Assembly (NCBI GenBank): GCA_019188255.1
Contig: JAETXT010000011.1
Location: forward strand, 2,480,001-2,544,000
From: Verticillium longisporum
Lineage: Eukaryota > Ascomycota > Sordariomycetes > Glomerellales > Plectosphaerellaceae
Direction of reading: 5' to 3'
DNA length: 64,000 nt
The translations under genes were made by a program, and so were the position numbers. A model generated the notes under the pieces. It made no database searches, was not told the origin of the DNA, and saw nothing but the letters and a program-made list of their open reading frames with translations. Below are positions 34,211 through 43,876 of this stretch, in pieces. Position 1 is the stretch's first letter, and each line of letters starts with the position of its first letter.

Positions 34211-34856
34211 GTCGCCCGTCACGAAGGCCAGAGCCCGCAGAAACAAGGGTTGACAATGATGCCGGATACTAGTTTCTCTTGCCCAAACAAAAAATCATCA
34301 AACGCGTTTCTGGCTGTAAGGATGATTTCGACTGAGAAATGACCTTGAGCGCTGGAATGTTTTGGTGGATGAAGGGTGAACAATTCATATCGCTTTGGGG
34401 GAAGTAGGAGGTTCTTTTGGAGGGGGATCTTCGGAGGGGGAAAGTTGAAGTGGAGAAGGACCCCCGGGCACTAGTGTGACGCCTGCCTGCCGTAGGGCAT
34501 GGTTGCCTCGTGGTACCTGAGCGAGCAACAGCGGGGGACGCTGGCCGCCCCTGCTCCCTGCAGTTTGTGGGCTTAGTCGGGCCTCACCGTCCGAAGCCGA
34601 AAGCTCAGACTTACACCGTCATGTCACGTCTTGATTTATGTCGCAGTGTGTAACACAAAATAAAACTGAAAATCCTCTCCGGATACAGCTTTGATGGCAG
34701 GAACCGGTTTGGGAGATCACAATACTCTAAAGACATGGTCTTGACACTGTCGCCAGTGACATGCGATTTACTGGGACTGACCAAATGTTCTGTTGCTATC
34801 TCAAACCCAAGATTGATCGTTTCCGCTTCTCCCTAGATCATCAACATGTCCGATAT
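34211..34856. other. Intergenic, 0.65 kb
   Basis: Region between the phosphatase and aminopeptidase genes, which are in the same orientation. It presumably holds the phosphatase promoter and the aminopeptidase 3' UTR. No gene seen. Confidence 0.5.
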
Positions 34857-36189
34857 TTACAAATCATCAAAAACAACCTCATCGCTCTTGTGTTCGAGAG
34901 CGGCAAAGTCGGTGAAGCCCAGCTCGTACACGAGGCCGAGCGTCATCTTGGCGTGCTGCAACATGTGGTCGAACGACAGGTACTTGATCAGGTCATCGGT
35001 CGAGTGAATGTGGTTGTCCGAGTCCTCAAAGGAGCTCTCAATGACAAAGGCCGACGGGTAGCCGGCCTTGCTTGCGGAAGCGTGGTCCGAGCATGCATAA
35101 CCGCACTTGGTCTCGACGTAAGGAATGTCGCAGTACTAAGGAGCCCGAGTCAGCAGCCGTCGATATATCAGGACCCGATGGGAGTCGGAAGCTTACCTCA
35201 ACAATGACCTTCTTGATAAAGTCGGTCAGGCCAGTGTTTACGTAGTCAGTGATGACACCGACACTCTCGGGACGGCCAGCATCAATAGTCCTCTGCACGA
35301 ATCCAGTCATGTCCTGCTGCAGCATGGCCTTGACGTCGCGGTCGTCCTTCTCATACTGCGAGAAGATGGCCTGGCTGCCGAGAAGGCCACCCTCCTCGGC
35401 ACTGTACCAGTGGAACTCGATGGTGTTCTCCGACTTGCCCTTGAGGACGTCCTTGACGCCGAGGAAGACGCGGAAGACCTCGAGGATGGTCATGGAGCCA
35501 CTGCCATCGTCGTCGGCGCCGGGCGCAGCGAGGATACTGGGCAGGAAGAGGTTGATGGAGTCTTGGTGCGCGCCGATGACAACGGTGCTGTTGGTCTTGC
35601 CGGGGATGGTGGCGATGATGGAGCTCTGTTGCCAGGTGTGTGGGAAGTGCTGGGCGTAAATGCCATGCTTGTCGCCGCCGGCGTCCTTGATGATGGAGTT
35701 GATCTCGCTGAGGAGCCACTCGGACGACTGGCGACCGTAGTCAGACTTGTAGTATCGCGTGTGGAAGCTTGTGAACTTTCCGAGACGCTTCTTAATGTTG
35801 CTCTTGTCAAGGTCGTCGAGGATAGGCTTGACGTTGTGTTGCTGGGTGCACTTCTCGGGAAAGACGGCCTTCTTAGAGTCGGCATGAACACGGGTGGCGC
35901 CGAGATCCTGGTTGTCGGTGATGTCGAAGAAGCGCTCGCCGTTCTGTTTGCGATGTCAGTCTAGACCGTGCAGGCAATACCAGCTTCAATGTAAACGTAC
36001 GCGGCGAAGCTCCCACTTCTCCTCCTCGGTAACCCATCTCGTGTTGCCAGGAGCGAGCTCGATGAGGTAGGTCTGTTGCTCAATCTCGTTGGGGTAGAGG
36101 ACGACGTTGTCGGTCTCTTCCTTGAGAATGTGGTGTGCTGATGCTGCCGGCAGCATGAGCGCGAGGGCGGAGGCCTTGGAGAACTTCAT
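34857..36189 (-). CDS. Secreted zinc aminopeptidase (family M28, leucyl aminopeptidase type)
   Basis: Exons 36189-36001, 35943-35197 and 35135-34857 give 404 residues, and all exon lengths are multiples of three. A signal peptide ([18 protein letters not shown]) precedes a propeptide. The metal ligands follow the M28 order: His and Asp in [10 protein letters not shown], the bridging Asp in [11 protein letters not shown], the catalytic Glu and ligand Glu in [10 protein letters not shown], Asp in QQDMTGFV, and His in [10 protein letters not shown]. The second intron lies just before [18 protein letters not shown], which carries the cysteines expected to form the conserved disulphide. Its product would release N-terminal, preferably hydrophobic, residues from extracellular peptides, which complements the S10 and A1 enzymes nearby. 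Confidence 0.95.
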
Positions 36190-37969
36190 GATTGTTGCGA
36201 TTGTTGTGAGGGTGCAGCGATGTGATGATGTAGCGTGGTGGAGAGGGAGGAGTCGTCGGCTCAGACGATGCGGGCCATCAGTCATTCGTCATGGGGGGGA
36301 GCAAGCTCGAGGCAGCTAGCCTGCACGCGTGCTCATGTGCTCGTGCTCTGGCGCTGCTTCGTAACCGCCGAAATAGTGGGTCTCGGTTTGTGATAAGAGG
36401 CGATAAGACGGGTGTGCCTGGCATCGATGTCATCGGAAACGTGGAGGTGCAGTGCGAACCACCAATGTGTGCTGGTTTGTGTTCAACCAGGCCACGGAAA
36501 CAGGTTGATCGCTTTCGGAAGACGGTCGCTTTGTTCATCACTTCGACTGTATTGGGCCTGTATAGCTCAAGTCGGTTCAAAGAACTCGAAGGGCGATGCG
36601 AGCCTGGTCTGTAAAGGCCGAAGTTTATGCTCCTGCTCCTCCTCATAGCTGCTATCCGAGGACAAGTAATATCGGGATGTAACCCGAGCTCATATTTGGT
36701 ATCGTACTTTGTAAATGACGCCAAGCTACCCAAGCACTTGGTTCGGGGGCAGAACCTGATCCGGATCCGGAGAACAAGAACAAGAACACAAAGGCCTGCC
36801 CCTCATCTCCTCAATGGCCTGAAAGAAAGAGATTCTCGCGCTGCAACCAGGAAACTGAGAGGGCCTTGCTCTGCGGAGTTGCAATTCAGCATGCTGGCTC
36901 CACTCTCAGCAGGGTTCCTCACAGAGTGCCATTGGACAAAGCCACGGGAAGGTGCTAGGTAGCTACAAGGGGTGGCTTGCTGAACTCTGGACGAATCAAG
37001 ATTAGCCTGACAAACTTGCTGACTACAGCAGCATCATTGGCAGATCTCGGCAGCCCATCTGCATGGTTCCTGCAACCGGTCGTCAGTATTGTGGAAGTTG
37101 ACCTTCCCCCCCTTCACCACCCTGTCCAAGATGGCTTCGAACCTTGGCACAAGCGAGCTCGCTAGGCTGGTTCGGTTTCTTCAGTCTGCTTCTTATGTGC
37201 TGTTTTTGTGCCTTGCTAATTCTTCTCGCAATACTTTGCTTGCTTGCTTAGGTATCTACCAACGATGGAATGGATGCCACTCAGCAAGGTACTCGCACCA
37301 CAACATTCGCTCTCAACACCATCCCCCCTCAGTCCAACCATGACCACCGCCGTTCCGACCGCCGATGATGGAGCTCCCCCTCCGTTTCTTGGCCTCCCGA
37401 GGCCCCCCACACGGCATCTATGTAATTGGGTCAACAACCGGTACCCCCGGAGTCCGCCCCGCAGCGAGTCATGGTCGCGCCTCGGCGGCGTCGCCGTCTG
37501 TCCCACCCCCATGTCACATTGCTAGCCAGCTGCACAAACCCGCGCTTTGTTCGGCGACAGAGTCGCATTTCCCTCATGGTTTCCCTCATGGTTTCCCTCA
37601 TCGGTCTCATGGGGCAGCCTGTCGTGTGCTCGTCTGCCAGCCCTGTCGACGGCGCTGCTGCATGCCAGCTCTTGGGGGACCGTCGGACCTCAACCTCGTG
37701 GACGCCAGGCTCTGTGGAGAGGAGGGGCCCGCTGCTCGTATCAACAAGCGTCGACAGCAGTGATGAGGCCCCGCCGATCTTGCCTGCGCGTGGAAATCGC
37801 TCTCCATTGTTGGGTCCCATTGAGTTTTCTGATGTTTGCTCCCACTTGCTGGGGGATTTAAAGAGCTCGCCTCCTGCCTGTCGATCCCGTTGTGAACTAC
37901 TCTTCACCCTGCCTTGCCACTCGCAGCTACCTCTTCTTGCTCCTTGAGACCCCTCGTCAACTCTTCAAG
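36190..37969. other. Divergent intergenic region with a 12-bp repeat
   Basis: Region of 1.8 kb between the M28 and HAD phosphatase genes. A 12-bp unit (tttccctcatgg) is repeated about three times at 37568-37603. ORFs here are short and overlap one another on both strands, and none is convincing. Confidence 0.5.
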
Positions 37970-39124
37970 ATGAAGTTCACCTCCAGCTCCAGCCTCCTGG
38001 CTGTCCTCGCGGCTACTATCTCTTCCTCAGAGGCTTCTCCCTCCAAGGACTGGCGTTGGCCATCTTCCTGGGGCCAACCTTGGGGCCAGCCCTGGGGCCA
38101 GCCCTGGGGCCAGCCGCAGCCCGACAAGGGTACGGCCCTTACTCACTGGCCGAAGCAGGCTGCCGATGCCCTGAACGCCATGATCCGCGCCAATGCTCAC
38201 CAGGGCAACTACGCCGTGTTCGACATGGACAACACGTCGTATCGCTTCGACCTCGAGGAATCGCTGCTGCCGTTCCTTGAGAACCGTGGCATCATTACCC
38301 GCGAGACGCTCGATCCGTCTCTCCACCTGATCCCGTTCAAGGATACGCCTTCGCACAACGAGACGCTCTTCAGCTACTACTACCGCCTCTGCGAAGTTGA
38401 CAACCTCATCTGCTACCCCTGGGTCGCCCAGGTCTTCTCAGGCTTGACGCTGCGTGCCCTGAAAGGCTACGTCGACCAGCTCATGGTCCACAACGGTACC
38501 ATTCCCGCCACCTACTTCGAGGGCGACGTCGTGACGCCCATTGCCATCAACCCGCCCAAGCCCTTCCGTGGCCAGCAGGAGCTCTTCAACCGCCTGATGG
38601 AGAACGGCATTGACGTCTACATCATGACGGCGGCCTCTGAGGAGCTCGTTCGCAAGATCGCCTCGGACCCCAAGTATGGCTACAACGTGCCCGCCAAGAA
38701 CGTCATTGGTGTTACCATGCTTCTCGCCAACCCTGCGGACCCCTCGAGCCCGACCACAGCCCGCAAGCAGATTGAAGCCGGAACTTACGACGAGAAGGCC
38801 AACCTCGACCTCACGTTGACCCCTTATCTGTGGACACCCCTTACCTGGATGGCGGGCAAGCACGCTGCTATCCTAACGTACATCAACCAGTGGAAGAAGC
38901 CCGTCCTGGTTGGCGGCGACACGCCTACCAGCGACGGCTACATGCTCTTCCACGACGTCGACGTCTGGAAGGGCGGCGTTCGCGTGTGGGTCGATCGCAA
39001 GGCGAGCTACCGCACCCAAATTGACGGCATGATCGAGGACAACGCCGACCAGCAGAGGAAGCTTGGTCTACCCGTTACCGCTGACCAGAACTGGATCAAG
39101 GTGAAGCCCGAGGAGATTCTGTAA
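37970..39124 (+). CDS. Secreted HAD-superfamily phosphatase with N-terminal WGQP repeats
   Basis: Single exon, 384 residues. A signal peptide ([22 protein letters not shown]) is followed by a tetrapeptide repeat WGQP, four perfect or near-perfect copies in a 12-bp DNA unit at about 38069-38116. The catalytic domain then begins with the HAD nucleophile motif FDMDNTSYRF (DxDxT). The later acidic motif is VGGDTPTSDG, with the two Asp residues that bind magnesium. The middle Ser/Thr and Lys motifs are suggested by YIMTAASEE and the following Lys-rich helix. Resemblance is to phosphorylcholine phosphatase-like members (PF12710 type), but the substrate is inferred only. It is a secreted acid-type phosphatase or phosphohydrolase. 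Confidence 0.85.
   Translation: MKFTSSSSLLAVLAATISSSEASPSKDWRWPSSWGQPWGQPWGQPWGQPQPDKGTALTHWPKQAADALNAMIRANAHQGNYAVFDMDNTSYRFDLEESLLPFLENRGIITRETLDPSLHLIPFKDTPSHNETLFSYYYRLCEVDNLICYPWVAQVFSGLTLRALKGYVDQLMVHNGTIPATYFEGDVVTPIAINPPKPFRGQQELFNRLMENGIDVYIMTAASEELVRKIASDPKYGYNVPAKNVIGVTMLLANPADPSSPTTARKQIEAGTYDEKANLDLTLTPYLWTPLTWMAGKHAAILTYINQWKKPVLVGGDTPTSDGYMLFHDVDVWKGGVRVWVDRKASYRTQIDGMIEDNADQQRKLGLPVTADQNWIKVKPEEIL
38069..38116 (+). repeat. In-frame 12-bp tandem repeat (WGQP)
   Basis: A 12-bp unit (tggggccagccc and close variants) occurs four times in the coding sequence of the HAD phosphatase. It encodes WGQP each time and ends in QPQP. The high unit identity suggests slippage-prone length variation. 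Confidence 0.8.
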
Positions 39125-40035
39125 ACGGCGCGCCCTTGTATGGAATGCAGAACGTGCAGTGATGCGACTTGCCCTGGTCCGACCCTGGCTGTGAGAGTGC
39201 GCTCTGCGTGTGATGCGATGAGGACGTGAAAAATGGGGGAAAGTCATCCGCGAGTGGTTTGACTGGCTACGAGATGAGATAATACCCAAAAGACCCGGAT
39301 ACAGCGCTCGACAGTGACACGGCAAGACAATAATAGGTCGTACGCCTTGATGACTACCACTACACGGCAGAGATCCACCGTAACGAGCACTGCATGGTAC
39401 AATGCGTGGTAGCAAAATAAAAATAAAAACCCTTAATTCTTATCGCGTCGCGCTCTATCTGTTACACGTGTGTGTCTGTTCGTTACATGACCAATCTGAT
39501 CTTAAGATTGCAGGCGACGATCTCGCCGGAGCTCGCCTGCCGAACTCCGCCTGTCCTGATTGCCGACTGCGCAGCGTGGTATTGTCTGCAGGGTTGTTCG
39601 TCCTTTGTCTTTCCTTTGCAATTTGAGTTGATTTGCGAATGATCACCTGACCAAGGTCTTTTTAACATACTCGTGTTGAGGCAAATTGACACCCTGAGCG
39701 AAGCATGGTGGTCACTTCGGCAGTCTGCACGAGGTAGAATTTACAGGAGCCATGATCAGACGGATGATGGCCAGGCATGTTTTTGGTACACGAGAACCGA
39801 CATCAGATTGACAATAGTTCACCTCCGTGGCCACAGAGCCCCAGAGTCTGATTGTGCCTGGTCACATTGCCCTTGCAAGACTGATGCTGAGCTTGCCTAC
39901 GGCAACTATGCCCAGCCGTGCCATGCCGCAATGACTCGCGGGCCAAGCCAGAGGCTCCTATTCCTGCCGCGGCCATGCCGAGTCCGACAGATCCGTCCAC
40001 CCATGGCGAAGCCTGTGTACGATGCCTCCCCTCCA
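39125..40035. other. Convergent intergenic region, 0.9 kb
   Basis: Region between the 3' ends of the HAD phosphatase and cutinase genes. No gene or repeat seen. Confidence 0.5.
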
Positions 40036-41002
40036 TCACGCGCTGTGGGCCTTCTGAACGACAAACGCGGCGGCCGCCGTGGCGTTCGCGCCGTACGTCA
40101 AGTGCGCGACGGTGATGAAGCCGCCGCTGCAGACGGCGTCGTCCGGCTGGCAGAGGATCAGGGTCTTGCCGTCGGCGCCGGTGATGGGCGCCGGGTTGCG
40201 CGGGTCGCCAAAGGTCACGACCGAGCTGACCTTGGCCATTGTGCCGGCGGGCAGCGCGTCGGCGGTGCTGCGCACGACGAGGGCGCCCTGGGAGTAGCCG
40301 GCCATGACAATCTTGGTGTCTGGGCACCGGGTCGCAGCCTGGTCGATGAAGCCCGTCCTGTCCACAGTCCGAGTCAGCCGTCTTTGCCAAGTTCGCCGTC
40401 TTTGACAGGTCCACTGTCTTCATCCTGCGCTCCGCTGCATGGTCTTTGCTTACATGCTCGGCACGCCGTCCGTGCCATTTCTGTTGAAGCCGGCAAAGGT
40501 CGCCGGATACGCGACGCCCTGGACGGCGAGCGTCTCGGCGCCGAGCTGGTCGCGCAGAGCGTCGAAGAAGGGGGCCGGCGATGAGGCCGACGGAGCCGGG
40601 CTCGGTCGTGCCCCGCGCGAAGACGACGGTGACGGCGGCGCACGGGGCGTTCTGCGCGAGGTCCTCCCTCGTCGTGTCGATGCCGGCGGCGGTGGCGAGG
40701 CCCTGCTGCAGCGGCGTCAGGATCTTGGCGACGGCGTCGAGGGCGCGCTCGCCCGTCGGCAGCGAGCTGATGATGCGGAGGAACTGGTTCAGCGGGCCCG
40801 CGGGGAACTGGCCGAGGCCTGGGGGTATGTCTTGTCGCGGGGCGAGGGCGGACGAGTCGGTGAGCTTCAGCCACTCGTCGGCAGTCATGGCATCAGCGGC
40901 GGGCGACGGCAGGCCGTGGGTCAGAGCCACGAGATGACAGGCTAGGACGCCGAGTGCGATGGCCACACGGCAGATGCTGCGTATGGGAGAGGTATGAAAC
41001 AT
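40036..41002 (-). CDS. Cutinase (carbohydrate esterase family 5), one frameshift
   Basis: Exons 41002-40454 and 40357-40036. The 96-nt intron begins GTAAGC and ends CAG. Cutinases are secreted serine esterases that hydrolyse the plant polyester cutin. An N-terminal signal peptide and an extension are followed by the CE5 fold: VVFARGTTEPGSVG (first strand and oxyanion region), the nucleophile in AGYSQGALV, the catalytic Asp in QPDDAVCSGG and the His in AHLTYG. Cysteines at the usual positions suggest the two conserved disulphides. The main frame is lost after VGLIAGP in the G5 tract 40570-40574 (+ strand). One base fewer or two more restores about 289-290 residues. No intron explains the shift. 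If the frameshift is real, the gene is broken before its nucleophile. Confidence 0.88.
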
Positions 41003-41850
41003 GGCGAGGATGGCGTTCGGTCGATGGAGACAGCAAAACGAAGTCTTGTCAGCAACTCTGCGATGAGCGGTCTACGCCGTGTGCCCATCCTTTTCGCGGT
41101 CTTCATCTCTTTTTTATACGCCTGGCATGGCAGCGGGCACACGCCGAGGTCTAGGATCATGCGTGTCATGCTCTCCTCCTGTCCCCAAAAGGACGAGATC
41201 GTGTTCGGTTGCCTCTTCGGCAGTTGAGGGCCACCATCCTCAACCTTCGGTGAAGGGGGGACGGCCGAGTTGCAGTGTTGTAGTGTTGCATCGCAAGGTA
41301 TTTCCGAATCGGGCCATGAATGACTATGAGCTAGGGTTGCTAAGAGCGAGGTCGATCGGACAATACTGCCCATGCGGGATACGATGTTGTCTCATATGGT
41401 GGTATCGAGGATCTACCGAGAGCTCAGACATGTGAATTCGCGGGGAAGTGACGTAGCAGGGTGCATGGCCTGTCTCTAGAGTGGAAGTGCCGAAGTATGC
41501 CTGGTGTAAGATGCGACCAAAGGGTCTGATCACAGGGAGAGAGGATGAGGTTTGGGCTGAGTTTTCGTGGGCGTCGTGTACAGGTAGGTGGTTGCCGAGA
41601 ATCATTCGGGCGCCATTGCATTTACAAAGGTGGAAGGAACAACATGAGCGAGGGGGTATCGGGAAGGCACTGACTCGGGCAGGCCAAAAGCGAATCATCA
41701 GCAGTCAGCAAATGGAATGGAATACCAAAGGTGCCAAATGGTGGTATTGAAACGATCGCCAAAAAAATGAAAACAAGGAGAAATCGTATGAGCAGCGACG
41801 TAACGAATGACCTTGATGTTGGTCGAGTGCGCACTTGCAAAAAGTGTGAA
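41003..41850. other. Intergenic, 0.85 kb
   Basis: It contains the upstream region of the cutinase gene. No other gene seen. Confidence 0.5.
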
Positions 41851-41933
41851 CTCCCCGACACAGGATCGAACTGTGGATCTCCCGATTTGCCAAATTAACA
41901 GTCGGACGCCTTAACCAGCTGGGCCATCAGGGA
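41851..41933 (-). tRNA. tRNA-Asn(GUU) with a short intron
   Basis: Read on the minus strand, a complete cloverleaf forms. The 7-bp acceptor stem pairs TCCCTGA with TCGGGGA (one G:T), followed by discriminator G. The D arm is GCCCAGCTGGTTAAGGC. The anticodon stem TCCGA pairs with TCGGG (one G:T), and the loop CTGTTAA carries anticodon GTT. The T arm is CACAG-TTCGATC-CTGTG. The whole gene is 83 nt. About 9 nt (within ATTTGGCAA) lie one base 3' of the anticodon and leave the stem intact, as expected for a nuclear tRNA intron at position 37/38. No CCA is encoded. A short T-rich run downstream (on the minus strand) could end transcription. Confidence 0.9.
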
Positions 41934-42876
41934 CTCATGCCAGAAGAGGCTGCTGCATGCTAGATGTAGTCTGTGCGTAACGAGGGACCAGCGTCGTTGG
42001 TGTGAGTGCTTGTGGAGACCGAGCTGCCTTTCCCAGCAGCCCATGAAACTGACTGCGAGTACCTTGAGGTGGGCGAGATTCCCATCTCCTCCTCCAACCA
42101 TGTTTCTCAACATTTCTTTTCCATCAACAGGCGCATTCCTCATCGCTGATCCATGTCTTTCATTCCCATTGAGCACAGCATACTCTGGTGATGAATTGAG
42201 TTTTGTTTTCGGAAGAGCGGCTCGCCGAGCTCCACCATAAGAGGACCCCTATGACGGAATGACGCCCAGGGTTTGCTGTGCATCTCTCTCTCCACCCTCC
42301 ACCCTCCACCCTCAACCCTCCACCCCTCCTCACCTTAGCCTCGCCCACTCATGAGCGAGACCATCAGTCCATCGATCATCGTCCATCGATCATCGTCCAT
42401 CGATCATCGTCCATCACGGCATCGAGCGTCAAGTGACAGCTGTCATATATGGTCACAGTGAACGTTCTCACACAGCAGACGAGGCGCTGCAAGACGGTCA
42501 TGGCTGGATTGAAAATCATGGCTAGATTGAGAATCATGGCTAGATCGAATATTATGTTAGGTAGGCACAGTGCTCCGACAGCAGTCGGCTCCAAGACAAA
42601 GACCTGCGTCAAGGCATGCTCTCTTGGCCATGTCAGCAGGTCCCGCTACGTTGCAACGGACCACCGACGGGCCAGCGCCATGATGCTCAGAGTCCGCGAT
42701 CGATGACTTCACTCGACGCCGCGCCGCGTGGTGTCCCCCTCAGTCGGCATTCCCCCATACCCAACACCGGTGTACGCTACCTACCGGACTGACTACTTGA
42801 CCGACCCCAAACGCATCCCTCTTCCCCTTTTCTCCTCGTCTCCTCACCCATCCACTGTCACTGCACAGTCAACAAC
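41934..42876. repeat. Intergenic region with three minisatellites
   Basis: Region of 0.95 kb between tRNA-Asn and the DUF1295 gene. Three different short tandem arrays lie close together: a 7-bp CCACCCT-type array at 42292-42332, a 14-bp unit (ccatcgatcatcgt) three times at 42369-42410, and an 18-bp unit (catggctagattgagaat and variants) three times at 42499-42552. No gene seen. Confidence 0.7.
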
Positions 42877-43716
42877 ATGGCCGACGCGACACACGAGGCC
42901 GAGGGCGCCGGCCCAGACGCCAAGCCCACGCGCGACCTCATCAAGCGCGGCGTCAAGCGTCCCAACAAGCTCGGCACGCTGACCTTCATCGGCCTCCGCG
43001 CCCTCGACGTGCCCCTGCAGTACAACCTCCTCGCCGGCGCCCGCTGGGGCCCCGCCCTGCTCGCGCGCCTCGGCATCGCCTCGCGACCCCTCGCCGGCTT
43101 CGCCCTGGCCACGGGCCTCGCACCCCTCGACAACCTGCGCCTGCCGGCGCCGCACCTCATCCTCGTCGCCATGTCCGCCGCCGCCGCCGCCAAGCAGATC
43201 TACTGGCTCGTGTCGCTGTCCAACGAGGAGTTCCCCGCCCTCAGCGCCGCCGTGCCCGTCAGCGCCTACAACACGGTCGTCAACACGCTCAACGCGCTCC
43301 TCTTCCTCGCCTCGACGACGAGCGTCCTCGCCGGCCGCGACACCGTCGACAGCCTGCCGCTGCCCGTCCTCGTCGGCGCCGCCCTCTTCGCCGTCGGCAT
43401 GACCCTCGAGACCGTGTCCGAGCACCAGCGCAAGGTCTGCAAGGACCGCCCCGCCAACGAGGGCAAGGTCATGAAGACGGGCCTCTGGCGCCTCGCGCGC
43501 CACATCAACTATGGCGGCTACGCCCTCTGGCGCGCGGGCTACTGCATGGCGGCGTCGGGCTGGGTCGGCGGCCTCGCCATGGGTCTGCTGCAGTCGTACG
43601 ACTTTGTGAGCCGCGCCGTGCCGGTGCTCGATCGGTACTGCGGCGGGCGCTACGGGGCGCAGTGGACGCAGTTCAAGAGGGAGGTGCCCTACGTGATTCT
43701 GCCGGGCATCTACTGA
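42877..43716 (+). CDS. DUF1295 / isoprenylcysteine-methyltransferase-like membrane protein
   Basis: Single exon of 279 residues from ATG 42877. Several hydrophobic segments predict a multi-pass membrane protein. The C-terminal third has the family signature: EHQRKVCKDR, NEGKVMKTGLWRLARHINYGG, and the final QFKREVPYVILPGIY. This pattern belongs to the DUF1295 / steroid 5-alpha-reductase-C-terminal / ICMT superfamily, whose members bind S-adenosylmethionine or NADPH and act on lipids or prenylated substrates. No specific substrate can be deduced. The coding sequence is very GC-rich, which explains a long open antisense frame over the same bases. The divergent side holds the minisatellites described above. 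Confidence 0.85.
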   Translation: MADATHEAEGAGPDAKPTRDLIKRGVKRPNKLGTLTFIGLRALDVPLQYNLLAGARWGPALLARLGIASRPLAGFALATGLAPLDNLRLPAPHLILVAMSAAAAAKQIYWLVSLSNEEFPALSAAVPVSAYNTVVNTLNALLFLASTTSVLAGRDTVDSLPLPVLVGAALFAVGMTLETVSEHQRKVCKDRPANEGKVMKTGLWRLARHINYGGYALWRAGYCMAASGWVGGLAMGLLQSYDFVSRAVPVLDRYCGGRYGAQWTQFKREVPYVILPGIY

Positions 43717-43876
43717 GGCAGTGTACATTGCTTGGAGCAGCGTGCTTGGTGTATCTTGTGCATGTGCAATTCTAGTTTGATTTTATTTTTATTTCCCAAA
43801 AAAACCAGAAAGAACAAACGGATATAAATAATGCTTGACAGTAGTACGCCAACAGCAAGCGCCCAGGGTATCGATG

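Noticed and set aside
42369..42410. Three spaced repeats considered as a CRISPR-like array
   Set aside because: Units are contiguous with no spacers, and this is fungal nuclear DNA. It is a plain tandem repeat.
42844..43728. 294-codon minus-strand ORF over the DUF1295 gene
   Set aside because: Shadow of the GC-rich + strand gene, with biased composition and no domain.
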